Of a DNA stretch of 64,000 bases, positions 33,230-45,100 are shown piece by piece; position 1 is the first letter of the stretch, and each line of letters starts with the position of its first letter. Made by a program: the position numbers and the translations under genes. The stretch spans positions 90,520,627 to 90,584,626 of the forward strand of contig NC_077223.1 of assembly GCF_024763615.1 (NCBI RefSeq), read 5' to 3'. The notes beneath the pieces are model-generated. The model was given only the letters and a program-made list of their open reading frames with translations. It did no database searches and had not been told where the DNA came from. Source of the stretch: Phlebotomus papatasi. Taxonomy: Eukaryota; Arthropoda; Insecta; Diptera; Psychodidae.

Positions 33230-33460
33230 CCGGTCAAAATTCCGAAAGCCAAAACTCCGAATTGTTAAAAGTGTCATAGGTGCTCCCACAATTGTAGCCG
33301 CGCTTGCTGGGAGGCAAAGGGAAATCTTCTATGTCTAGGGAAATTATTCTAAACACTTTCCTCCATACAATTTCATCCCTTTCAGGATTTTGAACATTCG
33401 TTATTTTGGCTTTCGGCATTTTGGCTGCCATCGATCGGTTTACAACCGATTTGAACCGTT
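33230..33460. repeat. Short minisatellite arms related to 4100-4650
   Basis: Two blocks of CCGAAAGCCAAAACTCCGAA type and its complement (TTTTGGCTTTCGGCATTTTGG) flank a unique spacer, forming a loose inverted repeat. Confidence 0.5.
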
Positions 33461-34822
33461 TCATAAATCATATGGTGCTAAAGAACGATTTATAGAGAAG
33501 AACTTAAGTAACATTTTCCAAGAACAAACCATATCCTTATCACACAATTTTCCTTATAATTTTCTAGATTGTCCTTAAATATTCGTTAATATAATTAAAT
33601 CGCTGGGAAAGGATTGTGTGCAACATGTTATATAAAAAACATGTCATATTTATAAAAGTATTTTTCTTAAAAAAAGTCGGATCACAGATAGGGTCGAACA
33701 AGGCACAGTTATTAAGAAGTTTTTAACAAAGGATTCAGAATAATGATTTTACGAGAATATTTTTACTGCTCTTATTATTCAATGTTTTAGATAATAATAG
33801 GCAGATCTTATTCGTGGCGAAATTAAAAATAAATACCTTTATCGCAGGATACAATTTTAAAACAACTTAAAGACTTAAGGGGGAAGCCTGAATTAAAAAG
33901 CCAAAACTTAGCAGTTTTTCGAGATTTTTTTAGATTTAGGTTTTTATGATAAAACGAAACTTAATGAAATTTTCGGCATACGTTTATATATATTACAAGT
34001 GCTTAAATATTTTTTTTCGAAAACAAAATATTACTAATTGGTGGACTAATGAGTAGTCTAATGGAGCGCTTCATCGCAGCACTCCCTAATTGGCGGGAAA
34101 TGTTCAAGTCGTAATTCTTGTCTGAGAAAGAAAATCTCAAAAAAATTTTCAATTTTTATAAGTGACTTATTTTGACGTTAATTCGGTTTCAACGGTTTCT
34201 TGCACACCTCTGTTGTAAGACATGATTACCTTGTATTACAATCTCGATACGATTAATAATAATTAAACCTTTGAGATTATTTCAAGGTCAAGAAGATGGT
34301 TAGTTGACTTTTAATTTTTGTTCAGTAAAATATTTAATTAATTTTGATTAATTAATTTTGACAACCTAAAAAAAATATTGAAAGTTATGTATAGCATTGA
34401 GTTTAGGAACTCTGTATCCTTTAGGAATGAAATAAACTTCAAATTGAAAATTGAAAGAAATCTGAAACAGTTACAGCTACAGCACACCTTCTTGATCAGG
34501 AAAACTTCATGAAATCAAAATTCACGTCCTTTTCTTTCTCGTTCATTTTTCATAAGTCTCTCTCACTCTTTAGTACTCTTCTTCTCCTTTTTAACATCAC
34601 AGCAAATTGAACTTAGTTCGATCTAATTTAAGGTGCGAAAGACTAGGATAAACATATTCAAAATGTTTGAGAAAGAAAAGGATGTGAATTTTGGTTTCAT
34701 GAAATTTTCCTGATCTAAAAGGTATACTAGAAACATAAGCACTCAAGTATGGGAAAACTATTTATTTTTCTTTACGAAACCTGCATCTATATTTTACTAC
34801 TATTAAAGTTTGAGGCTGAATG

Positions 34823-35407
34823 TACAGTAGACTCTCGCTAATTCAGCTCTTTTAATATCGGGCTACTTTTTAATTCGGGCAGCAGTTACATTTAAAAAAA
34901 AAAGTTTGTTGTGATTTTTCAAGATTGATTATCATTATAACATTTATAACAGCCTTATTGGCTAGGTTTTCAAACCTTTTTCTGTGAGCATACCCATCTT
35001 CCCATATAAGTGACCTACGTGCATATGTACGGTCCCGAAATATACAACCAATGAAGGTATTTTCCATCGTTTTCATCCCGGAGCTTAGAATCAACGCTAA
35101 GACGGCGATGGCCGTATGGAGGGTGGGAAAAAACAGAGATGACAATAAAATTCAATTCAATTCAAATTCAATTATCAAATGAAGCAAATATTCTCAAATT
35201 TGCCATGTTTTGTCTTAGTTTTGATGTGATTTTACATTATTAAAAGGTTTCCATGAAATTTATCATAAATATGATTATGTAAACTTAGTATGAGTATGCA
35301 GATGAATAAAAAATCGTTGCATGTCAAACATGTTTAACGCCCAAATTTCTCTCTAATTCGGGTGACATTTCTGTCCCAAATGCCCAAATTTGAGAGAGTC
35401 TACTGTA
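34823..35407. mobile_element. TACAGTAGACTCTC element interrupted by a retroposon
   Basis: Ends TACAGTAGACTCTCGCTAA and GAGAGAGTCTACTGTA. The middle (about 34880-35170) carries the CAACGCTAAGACGGCG module followed by an ATTCAATTCAA tail, so a retroposon probably landed inside the MITE. Confidence 0.6.
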
Positions 35408-36131
35408 CTTCATCGTTGATGTTTTACTGATTTCTTAGTGCTTGAAAGCTTTCGAAACTTACAAAGCTCTGCCAAATCTTGAAGCGCGATAAAACAGATT
35501 TTTTTTGTTGATATTTTGTCGTTTAAAACTGCCCTCAGCAATTGTATGTTTTATAAATTAACTTAAATCGCAAAAAAATGTTGAAATACAATAAAAACTC
35601 ATACCAAGACAACGTTCAGTTAATCTAGTTCATACTGCTATGTTTGTGAGAAATCTGGCTACTTTTTGCATAAAATTTATGTTTTACTTAACACAGCAAC
35701 ACCATTGAAATATCATCGTGATTTTTAAATTAATTTGTGATCGTCATTAGTTTAGTAATAAATTTATTTCTTCAGTTGTCCAATTTCGCAATAAATAAAC
35801 GGAATCTGCGAACATGATTCACTTAAAGAATCTCAGATAAGTCCAGTGATCAATTCTTGAAATAAATTTTCAATTATAGTTTATAAGAATTTAAAAAAGA
35901 TCGCATTTAAATTGTTCGTGTATAGAGTCTTGCGTAAAAAAGCATTGATCATGATCGAAAAATTGTCGCTATGTGGCTTTCAGTTTCTGCTCAAATTTGG
36001 TTTTTACTGGATTGCAACGGTTGAAAGTTTGCGTGAAATTGTACTAATTATTTTCCAATGAGAAGAGCATTGAGGCATCTCGATCAAATGATTTGTACAG
36101 GTGATAAATGATAAAGAGTTGGTAGACTTAC

Positions 36132-36412
36132 CGAATTTCTGGCTCAAAATCACCAAGGAATGTACGAAACTGGATTTGTAGGATATTCCCTTGACTATTA
36201 CGGTATTTCATTCGGAAAATTGGTGGGAAAGTTCTTTGAGATTCCGAATTTTTGAGTATTTCTTTCACTTTTGAGCACTTATCACTTCAATTGATACTTT
36301 AAAGAACTAAAACACCTCAAGAACACAATAAATTCGTTACACTTTGATCTTGAGTGAGAGAAAAATTGTCACAAAGAGTTTATAAATGATCGAAGGCACA
36401 TGATAAATTGGA
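36132..36412 (-). other. Candidate noncoding first exon of the SLC5 gene
   Basis: A consensus donor (TTCG|GTAAGT) lies at 36132. About 280 bases upstream there is a TATA box in the same orientation, with no convincing ORF in between. The segment is not one of the repeats seen elsewhere in the window. The next gene body on this strand is the transporter, 9.5 kb downstream. The left border is seen. The right border (transcription start) is only estimated from the TATA spacing. Confidence 0.45.
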
Positions 36413-36434
36413 TAAAATTCTGGTAGAGTGAGGA

Positions 36435-36443
36435 CTTTATATA
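36435..36443 (-). promoter_or_regulatory. TATA box (TATATAAAG)
   Basis: A canonical TATA motif on the minus strand sits in a relatively GC-rich, non-repetitive stretch. Expected initiation is near 36412. It is the best core-promoter candidate for the transporter gene. No initiator match decides the exact start. Confidence 0.45.
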
Positions 36444-37065
36444 AGATAGCCACGGAGCTCCCAAGCGAGTGGGGGAAGAAATTCCCGCAAAACAGAGTGT
36501 CGACAGAGAGAAAACCGCGGAATAAGGTTCCAAGTCGATTGTACTCCATTGAATTAGTTCGAAGAAGTTTGATCTGGAAATGAAGTGAAAAACGTGGTAT
36601 GAAAAGCCCTCAATGTTGTCGGCAATTTTCCTCAAAAACACCAAGTCTCAAGACTGCCAATTCCAGCAGTGCTTTTAATTCAAGTTCAAGACTATCAGGG
36701 CGGAAGATCCTTATCGCGAAATGTCGCAATCTAACAGAAAATTCACGATCATATCTCCGGCAAATAGTTTATCATTTAAAGAAAAACACAGCATCAATTT
36801 GTGGTTTCTCACCGCAATCAACTGAAGGACTAACAGAGGTGAAGGATGGCTAAAATTGCCCAGCAATTGCCAAAATCAAAAAAGAAAAACCAAACCCTGA
36901 TGGCATCGAACCTTCCCGAAAAAACTTTCCATGTCTCCCGCATTTCAAGAAACTTTTCAGTTGGATCTGGTAAAAAGCAGAACACATTATTGTTAGTGGA
37001 ATACCTCTATGGACTGTCTGGAATTGTCCGGGGCAGTTGTGGATAAATAAAAAAATCCCACTCAC

Positions 37066-37190
37066 TTGCTCTTCAAGTCGCCCACAAGCTAATGTTCCTC
37101 GCATTCCTGGCCAATTTTTCAGCAAATCAATTAATTTCCCAATTTGCACATTTTGTTCAAAAACTGTGCAATTGATCGCAATTGGTAATT
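37066..37190 (-). other. Second candidate noncoding first exon (SLC5 gene)
   Basis: A strong donor on the minus strand (GAGCAA|GTGAGTGG) is preceded by non-repetitive sequence, and a pair of E-boxes lies just upstream. It could be an alternative first exon spliced to the same acceptor near 26.6 kb. The right border is a guess and there is no coding evidence. Confidence 0.25.
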
Positions 37191-37199
37191 AAATTTCGT

Positions 37200-37234
37200 C
37201 ACGTGTCGTGCACGAGGGCTCCCATTATCACGTG
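37200..37234. promoter_or_regulatory. Paired CACGTG E-boxes
   Basis: Two perfect CACGTG hexamers at 37200-37205 and 37229-37234 start 29 bases apart, about 130 bases upstream of a strong minus-strand donor. CACGTG is the site of bHLH factors such as Myc/Max or Clock/Cycle. Function is inferred from position only. Confidence 0.3.
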
Positions 37235-37708
37235 TACAGAAATTTTATTGCACAGCTTTGTCCAGTTTGAGCCGTTAGTTTGAGTGCCAGAGACCAGTAT
37301 ACAGAGAAACTCGATCAAAAAAGAACATAAAATGAGTTGAAGAATCATATCCGCAGAATTTATATTACTAAACCTAGCTTGACGCTTTTCCAAGACGAAG
37401 TTTATAATTACAAAGCAGAAAAAGAAGTGGTCGATCTCACGAGATGGAGCACTAAATGATTACTTCGCATTATTTTTGTATTGATACCGGTTATATATTG
37501 TATTAAACTTAAAAATCATCTAAAGATCATCCTAAAATTGAGATTGGTGCAATCGCGTTTGGGATTCCAAGACCTTTCAAATAATTCAATTCTTTATCAA
37601 ATCCGATAAGAACTAGACGTTCTACAGTGAATTGTAACCTTAAAAATAATCAAAATGACGGTCTTGAAGTGGCACCGATGACCCACACAGAAGAGAGGTC
37701 ACTAGGGA

Positions 37709-37966
37709 CACTGAGAAAAAAAACTGGGATGCGATTAACTTTTTTCCCTCATAACTTTAACACTTTTTTGGTGTAAAAAATATATCAACATTTTTTAATG
37801 TTAATTTTACACCTTTTTGAAGGGTAAAATTAACATGAAAAAGGGTAACTTTAACCCCTAATACACCTAAAAAGCATAATATTTACACTGATTTCGGATC
37901 AATACTTCAGGGTAAAATAAACATTTCCGGAATGTTATTTTAACTTTTTCGAATTCCTTTCAGTGT
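37709..37966. mobile_element. MITE family B, copy 2
   Basis: Same orientation and interior as 10942-11171, ends CACTGAGAAAAA and CCTTTCAGTGT. Confidence 0.8.
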
Positions 37967-38519
37967 ACGACCCCGAGCTTTGTAATGACTAAATTTTTCC
38001 TATGTTTCTCAATAAATGTGACTAATCGCACCCACATTTTAAAAAACACGGAAAAATGCCCAGTTATTCAGAAACGAATTATGGGCATTTTCCTCTACTG
38101 GTTTTCGAGAAACGCACCCTATGTAGGATTTTGGTCCCATGAAAGATGCTGCAACGGGGGAATTCAGAATCAGAATTAACCATAAACTGGAGGACCTGTA
38201 AGGAGAACCCAATACTGTGGCCCCTATCTAGACGACAAGAATGAGCTTGTGTCATGTGCACCGGATGACACAAACCTCCCACAGCTACCCGGTTAACACA
38301 AGGTAAGCCGTTACTAACGCAATGCTATAATTAAAAGCATTGTCCAAACTCTTTAAAAATAGCTTTGTTCAGGTGCATAAAATAAGTCCTTAATAAGTAG
38401 TTATTAAGTCCTTAATTAAGATACTTCTTGGGCGACAGTAGTGACATCTGATGGCAAAAAATGGGACTCCTTAAAATTAAATCATTGAGTTAAGAACTTA
38501 TTAAGTACTTAATGTGTTA

Positions 38520-38690
38520 GCCGGGATCGAATCTGGAGCCTGAGGGGGGGTCATACCAGAAAGAGATAGAAAGACGTAGTGGATGATGTCCTTAAAGAAC
38601 TGGGTGTGCTTTGCTGCTGGCGGACGGCTGCGGACCGCCAAGAATGGTGAGGTATGATGGCGAAAGCCTTTTCTCTCAAAGGGCCATAGT
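38520..38690 (+). pseudogene. Dead LINE polyprotein C-terminus
   Basis: Gives KDVVDDVLKELGVLCCWR, then TAADRQEW with stops before and after. This matches the D-V-x-x-D-L-x-x-L-G ... A-x-D-R-x-x-W end of insect non-LTR retrotransposons and the fragment at 9297. Confidence 0.65.
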
Positions 38691-39049
38691 ACCAGCGTGT
38701 TATTAGTACTATCAATAACACACATCACACATCAATTTGTTCAACAGCATGTGTTAGTGTGGTTCAACAGTCGCACGGGCTGATCTGTGTGCAGGGGATA
38801 TGATCCTAACGATCCTAACTGTGAATAGTCACTCTCTACTTGGGTGCAATTAGGAAACAGATGCAGGTCTACTCAAGAAAATCGAAGGACTGGGCACCCG
38901 AAAAAGTAAGACTGACAAAAGTAGACGAATAAAATCGACTGAGGTTCCATGGACTTAAACATCGTGAAAGTTTGTATAAAGGACGACAATTCCAGAATTG
39001 GGCTATAGTTCTGCCATTCCAGTGAAAAATTAAATTTTTAGCGCTTCAT

Positions 39050-39300
39050 TGTACTCAAGTGCTTCTACATTATCGACATTACTTCTACTGATTCCTGTCT
39101 CGACTGTATTCCCCAGTCCATATCGTGGTTTAAAACCATAATGATGGTAATCCAATGATAAATGAGCACATCTAGCACTTTATTGTTTTCAAGTGCTTCT
39201 ACATAATCAATTTTCTGTGTTTTAGTTCCTCTCACGATTATTTGGTGATTTTGGGTAAAACAATCGTGACAGGAACCAACACAAAGAAAAGTCAGAATCG
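39050..39300. mobile_element. Inverted-repeat MITE family E, decayed copies
   Basis: Two adjacent partial units with CAAGTGCTTCTACATTATCGA-like ends and a central GTGACAGGAACCAACA. Better copies are at 40985-41225 and 51066-51420. Confidence 0.55.
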
Positions 39301-39924
39301 TTGTTGCGGGTGACTTCGCACTCTGCTGTTCGTGAAACTTTTATTAATTCTAGCACTTATTGATAATCTTCGTCGATCCGGTCTACCATGTCAAAGTATA
39401 TAGGGATATGGTATGTACCAAGTCAGGAACAATGATCCTCAAAAGGATACTTGTAGTTTCAGTAAAAGTCAATGAAATGCTAATACACTCAGTCCCGGGA
39501 TTATGCACATTTTCGGGACCGTAAAAACGCGCGAAATGGCATTATGCATCCAGAATATTTGCATACCCGCAGGTGATTTCTTTTGAATGAATCGGCCTTC
39601 CCGCGGAGTAAAAGTAGTCAGAGCAAACATATTCAACTGTTTAAAAGAAATTCATCAACAAACAGTACTCTTTTTCAGAGTTCTTCAATAAATGGTTAGA
39701 ATATTTAAAATTTTTACCTTAATAGAAGAAATAAAATTTTTATTCTGAAAAAGTAGCAAAATATTTTTTTAATTTCCCGCGTCACAAAATAGTATACATT
39801 CAAGCGTACTTTAAAAATACTTTTTTTCCCCTATTATCTTCGTAAGAACGCATGATTTATGTTATAAAGCTTTATTATAGGAGTATTTGACTAAAAATTA
39901 TTCGTTTTTTTTTTGGGATGTAGG

Positions 39925-40700
39925 ATAAAATGACCGAGATCTACAATATGGTATAGTCGCCATCTTGATTTGACATTTCTGTCCGCCATTTTGAATAAAA
40001 GTCAAAACAAAAATCTCATCCGATTGAGCTAAAATTTTAGTATGTTGTAGCTGATATCAAGTCCTTTTAAGAACATATATAAAATCCGACTTAGGTCAAG
40101 TGGTTCTCTAGATATAGGGGCTCTAAGTTCAAAATTTTGACACTTTCATGAAAACAGAACTACGGAGAGCCTTTTTTATCGAAATCATCACACAAAAGAC
40201 AGTGCTATCGTTAGGCTATGAGATCTAACATACGAACAAAAAGAAAAGTAATGTTTTTGTTTATAACAGCATATTATTTGAATATCTGAAAAACTGTTTT
40301 TTGCAAATATGAAAAAATAAATAAATAAATAAATAAATGCACTTTTCGTTTATTTTTTAAATTATGTAAGAGTAAATAAATATATAAAATAAAAGCCTCA
40401 ACCATTTTTAATGGTTACTGAGGCATTTCGTTTAGGTTTCAAGATTCAGGATTAGAAAATAAAGATTGCACAAATATGAATATTTCAAAATTATAAACTT
40501 TGAGCCTCTGTACCTAGGTAAATGCTTGATGTAGACTGAAACATAGATACGTTCTGAAAAGGTCTTGACATCAGCTACAACATACTAAAATTTCAACCCA
40601 ATCGGATGAGTTTTAGATTTTGACAATTATTCAAAATGGCGGACAGAAACGTCAAATCAAGATAGCGACCATATCATCCTGTAGATCTGTGCATCTTACC
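39925..40700. mobile_element. Inverted-repeat element (GTCCGCCATTTTGAATA arms)
   Basis: Long outer arms (about 150 bp) contain GACATTTCTGTCCGCCATTT and TTTTAGTATGTTGTAGCTG with their complements at the right. The core has an ATAAATAAATAAATAA run. A related larger element is at 53320-54712. Confidence 0.75.
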
Positions 40701-40984
40701 CTTAGATGTGAAGATCTTCAAATAGTTGAAGATCTTGTTGAAGAAATTGTTGATTTTTTAGTATTTAAGTGCAACCCTTTTTTTCTTGATTTTTTTTAAC
40801 ATAGTAAAATTTTATAAAATTATTGCCAGTAGTGGCACAAAATCTATTCATTAACAAACAACTGAATACAAATTATTTTTACCCATTCACCCCCCTCCCT
40901 TTACTTTAACTATCCCCTTTTAGAGGGTAAAGTTGAAAAACAGCGAAAAAAATTGCAGTCACCCGTAACTCGACGGTAATGCAG

Positions 40985-41225
40985 AAGCACTCGAGAACAG
41001 TCATGTGCTAAAAAAATGTACAGGAGAAAGATTTTACTTTGTCAGTTTTTCAACATTTTATTGTTCTCAAGTGCTTCTGCATTATCGACTTTTCTTTGTA
41101 TTAGTTTCTGTCATGACTGTTTGGCGGTTTAATCCCCGCAGCAAAGACTGGGCAAAACAGTCGTGACAGGAACCAAAAAAACAAAGAATAGTCGATAATA
41201 CAGAAGCACTTAAGAACAGTAAAGT
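40985..41225. mobile_element. MITE family E
   Basis: Nested inverted pairs of AAGTGCTTCTGCATTATCGA and its complement, with a central ATGACTGTTTGGCGGTTT. It lies about 0.8 kb past the pbl stop codon. Confidence 0.7.
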
Positions 41226-41718
41226 AATAAAAAAATGTTCAGAAGAAAAATGCCCTCTTTCATTTTTCATTAAAAAATCACTTTTGTCTGTTTTTTTTTA
41301 CAAACCTTTTATTTTTCAGCTGTCATTAAGATTTCTTTGAGTATTTTAAATCTTGATGCTTACTGAAAATTCTGCATTGCCCTTTCAATTTCACGCAGAA
41401 ACAAAGAAAAATCCAAAATCTCCGACTTTTTGCTAAAATTCAGAATATTTTAATGCATTAGTTATTATTTAAATTACATTATTTACATTTTACAATATTT
41501 TCTCCACTGAAACTTAAAATTGTAATCGTGCCAATTTATCTCAAAGATGATTCATGTAGTAGAAAAAAAAGATCATCTTAAATTTGTAATCAGAAAAAGA
41601 TCACTTACATTACAAGAATGTTAAAAATTCTAATATTTCATCTTACTAAAAAAAAAGTTCTATAAATACATTATCGATTCACTCTTTACAAATGGATTCT
41701 TTTTTCAAAGTTTGTTTT

Positions 41719-41724
41719 TTTATT
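41719..41724 (-). terminator. Possible polyadenylation signal of pbl
   Basis: AATAAA on the minus strand, about 310 bases past the stop codon. AT-rich DNA gives such hexamers often, so this is only the first plausible candidate. Confidence 0.25.
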
Positions 41725-42028
41725 AAATTGAATTTTCTGCAAATATTTCACGTGTCGATTAATATAATCGCAATTTTTTTTTCACTCTCATCACGATTTT
41801 TCTTTCTTTCTTCATATCATAATATTCCTAAATTACTTTTGTGGTTTTATGACGTTTTTTCTTTCTGTGTGTGTCTTAAAAAAAAGAGATAATAAAAGAA
41901 CAAATAGTTCTGTAAATTTATCAATACAATATTAGTTTTTTTTTTTTGACGTCTATCGCTATGTAATTATTCAATTGATAAATTCCCACTCAAGAAAACA
42001 GAGAATTTTTTCTGCTGCTGGAAAGCGA

Positions 42029-42139
42029 TCAAATTCGTCGCAATCCCGCCATAATAGCATTTGCCTTTCTTGTTGGCTGAACTGACATTGGAGCCACCAA
42101 AGTCTCCTTCTTTGACACTTTCTCCTCCTCACCAATTTC
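42029..42139 (-). CDS. pbl: Pebble/ECT2 terminal exon with stop
   Basis: 36 codons then TGA at 42029-42031, acceptor TTGATTAG, phase 0. The sequence is EIGEEEKVSKKETLVAPMSV followed by QPTRKANAIMAGLRRI. An uninterrupted frame with a good acceptor, coding-like composition and the right phase supports it. The intron before it is 4.0 kb. A different last exon could also be used in other isoforms. Confidence 0.82.
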   Translation of the reverse strand, partial: EIGEEEKVSKKETLVAPMSVQPTRKANAIMAGLRRI

Positions 42140-45100
42140 CTAATCAAAGAGCAAAAGCATCATATATATTGCCATGCTTTTTGGCCTTCTTCTGGGATAG
42201 AAAATGAAGGAAAAGAAAGATGTGTGTTACTATAGTGTGCATTGTACTTGAGAGATAAAAATGTGCAGAAAGTATTTGTGATAAAATATGAGACAGTGTC
42301 AACGAGAGCTCAATTGAAAAATGGATCAAATTATACTCCTAAAACATTTTTAAAACGAAAAAAAAAAACTTAGATAAATGAGTTAGGGATGTTAAATGGA
42401 AGAAATATTTTTCTCACAAAATTACTGTAATTGCAGTTAAAATTACACTTGATAACTCAGATTAATTTTGCAATTTATTAACGAATTAAAAGAATTGCAA
42501 ATTGTCCCAATTTTTTTGGCAAGGCTCGAATTCGTGACTTAGATACTATACCTCCAAAGTACTTTCGAATTTTACCGTCTACCGATTCATAACCGATTTA
42601 AACCGATTTGTCAAATTGATTGAATCACTTGAATCACTCAAATGTTTGTTCAAAATAACTGGCAAGGCTTCCCTTGTAAGACGTTTAAACTTATGACTTC
42701 CTTCGATGTTACATTTCCAAAATACTTTCTCATCATTTACTGCTTACCGATTCACAACCGATTTAAACCGATTTATTAAACCGATCGAATAACTTAAAAG
42801 ATCGCCCGGTACAATTTTGTAGTAATTCAATTAATTTTCTGATTAAAAGGAGATATCAATTCATTACCGGTTCAAAACCGATTGGAACCGGTTCAAGATT
42901 GTTAGCAATTTCAAAACCTTTCCAACAGAACCAAAAATACTCCATTCGGTTGAGAAATACACTCTGCAGAGCATTTTAAAACCTTTTGCCTTGAAAAATC
43001 GTTATTAAGAATGATTAAACGGTATTTTGATACCAGTATATCCGGTATTGCTCAGACATGATCCATGTATTGTATGTCCAAAATGCACACTAGCCCAGAA
43101 ATTGTATTAATAAATCCATGTTATTGTTCGTGCAGACTCAAATGTGACTAGGTGTAAAACTACTCATAGGGTGACGGCATAACTTGTGGCCTCCTGTCTT
43201 TACTTATGGCTTCCTCGTAAAAAACTTTACTATAGCACAAAATAATTACGAAAAACCTCTAAATGAAAAGTAGTTGATATGTTATGATAGCATATCTCTT
43301 TTTTTTTTGGTTTTCAAAATCATTTTCTGACAAACCAATACGACAAGACCAGAAGTAATGCCGCCACCCTATCATAGGCATCTCGAAAAAATATATATCG
43401 CACGTTTTGCAAAAAAATCATTTGTAAAAAAAAAACTAAAAAATCGTGCCGCGCGTGTTAAAAAGTCAACCAAAATGTTTTCTATTGTAAGTTTCCAAGC
43501 CTCATTTGGAGCATTTCAAGTACATTAAATTCGGTTTTATGCATCGATTGTAATTATTATATAGACAAATCCTAGACTAATTACGTCAGTTTCATCAACC
43601 GTCATCGTAACTACATTTACCGGATTCTAAATTGATACAAGAATTATTTCAGTGGACTGAAACTGATTATTATACAGCTGGAAACAAATTTCTGAAAAAT
43701 TGCAAACATTTTATTTCATTCAAAATATCTACACTAAGAAAAATCCGAAAAAGTTAAAATAACATTCCGGAAATGTTTACTTTACCCTGCAGTATTGATC
43801 CGAAATCGGTGTAAATATTACCCTTTTTATGTGTATTAGGGGTTAAAGTTACCCTTTTTCATGTCAATTTTACCCTTAAAAAGGGGTAAAATTAACATTA
43901 AAAAATGTTGATATATTTTTACACCTAAAAAGTGTTAAAGTTATGAGGAGAAAAAGTCAATCGCACCCTCTTTTTTTCTCAGTGTAGGATGTAAATGAAC
44001 TGACAGAAAGATGATCTGGCCGAAATATTGACCAAAATGTTCTCTATCATTTTTCCAGAGAACTTGACCTTATCGATTGCAATGGAGCCGAGATAATTCT
44101 TTTACTGCTAGAACTATACAGAGAGCAGTTATAATTTCTCGATTTTTTACCACCCAAATTTTCCACCTTCCACCCCCGGGACCACTTTTCTTAACATATC
44201 CTCGCATTTCAGACGATTTCTGAGAAATGGCGTCACGCTGTTTGTCTGTCTGTGCGTCTATCCGCGTGGCCGTTACCACGCCTAGAGCCCAAACGGTTAA
44301 AGATAGAAACTTAGAAATTTCCGGGAACCCCTTATAAGTTGACCCTAGGACCATTACCATGCCACTCATTTTCCACTCATGCTTTCTCTTCAAATAATAC
44401 TAAAGCCATGTTTTTTTGGGATTACTCGAAAAGTCGTCGTATGATTTTCTTCATTTTCTTCCTAAGTTAAATAACTCAAAAATTCCATTGTGCATCGGGC
44501 TGAAATTTTAGTATGTTGTAGCCCTTGATTATACCTATCAAACAAAAAAAAAACTTAAGTCGATCTAAAACCCCTGACCCGAGCTATAAGGGGTCAAAGT
44601 TCGAATATTGACCGGCCTCTATCTCCGGTTCTAATTAACATAGCGACCTAAATTTTACCTTTTTGGTTTCGTCTCGATGAGCACTTTCAGATGGAAGTTC
44701 AAAAAGTCACCACAGGTGGCGCTGTGATAGCGCCAAAATTCATCGAAATTCAAAGTCACTTTTCTCAAAAACGGCATTGTGCAAGTTAATGAAATTTTAG
44801 TATGTTGTAGTCCAGTCTAGGACGTTTCCAAAATGGTGCAAATGTGCGCTGTGGTTAAAACAGAACCGGAGATATGAGGGGTCAAAGCTCACGAAATTCA
44901 AAAAATCATATCTCCGGTTCTATGTGACCGATTTTGATGAATGAGGGCTTAAACGAAAGATCTCACCAAATGCTACAACTTTCTAAAATATTTGAACTTC
45001 GTGGGACCAACACCAGGGGCGCCACAGTTGAAAACCCTATTTCAATATCACATAACCTCAATTATCTCGACTGTCGCTGAACCAATTTTGATGATTACTT

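Larger units (their letters stand above)
26607..36131. other. Probable first intron of the SLC5 gene
   Basis: 9.5 kb between the candidate noncoding exon and the coding start. It contains pogo-like fragments (26796-27230, 27513-28340), family D (28414-28640), a retroposon module (29336-29450), family A (31949-32202), a TTAA MITE (32379-32620) and an interrupted MITE (34823-35407). In 29500-31500 and 33500-34800 I see only AT-rich sequence with no feature. Confidence 0.55.
37235..42028. other. Intergenic region between SLC5 promoter side and pbl 3' end
   Basis: Apart from the pbl 3' untranslated region at its right end, it holds MITE family B (37709-37966), a dead LINE tail, family E copies (39050-39300, 40985-41225) and an inverted-repeat element (39925-40700). 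No coding evidence. Confidence 0.65.

Noticed and set aside
36599..37149. Frames of 84-99 codons near the promoter region
   Set aside because: No domain or conserved pattern. The region is better explained as promoter and untranslated sequence.
40316..40340. CRISPR-like or satellite array (ATAA repeats)
   Set aside because: A simple microsatellite inside an inverted-repeat element; no spacers and a eukaryotic context.
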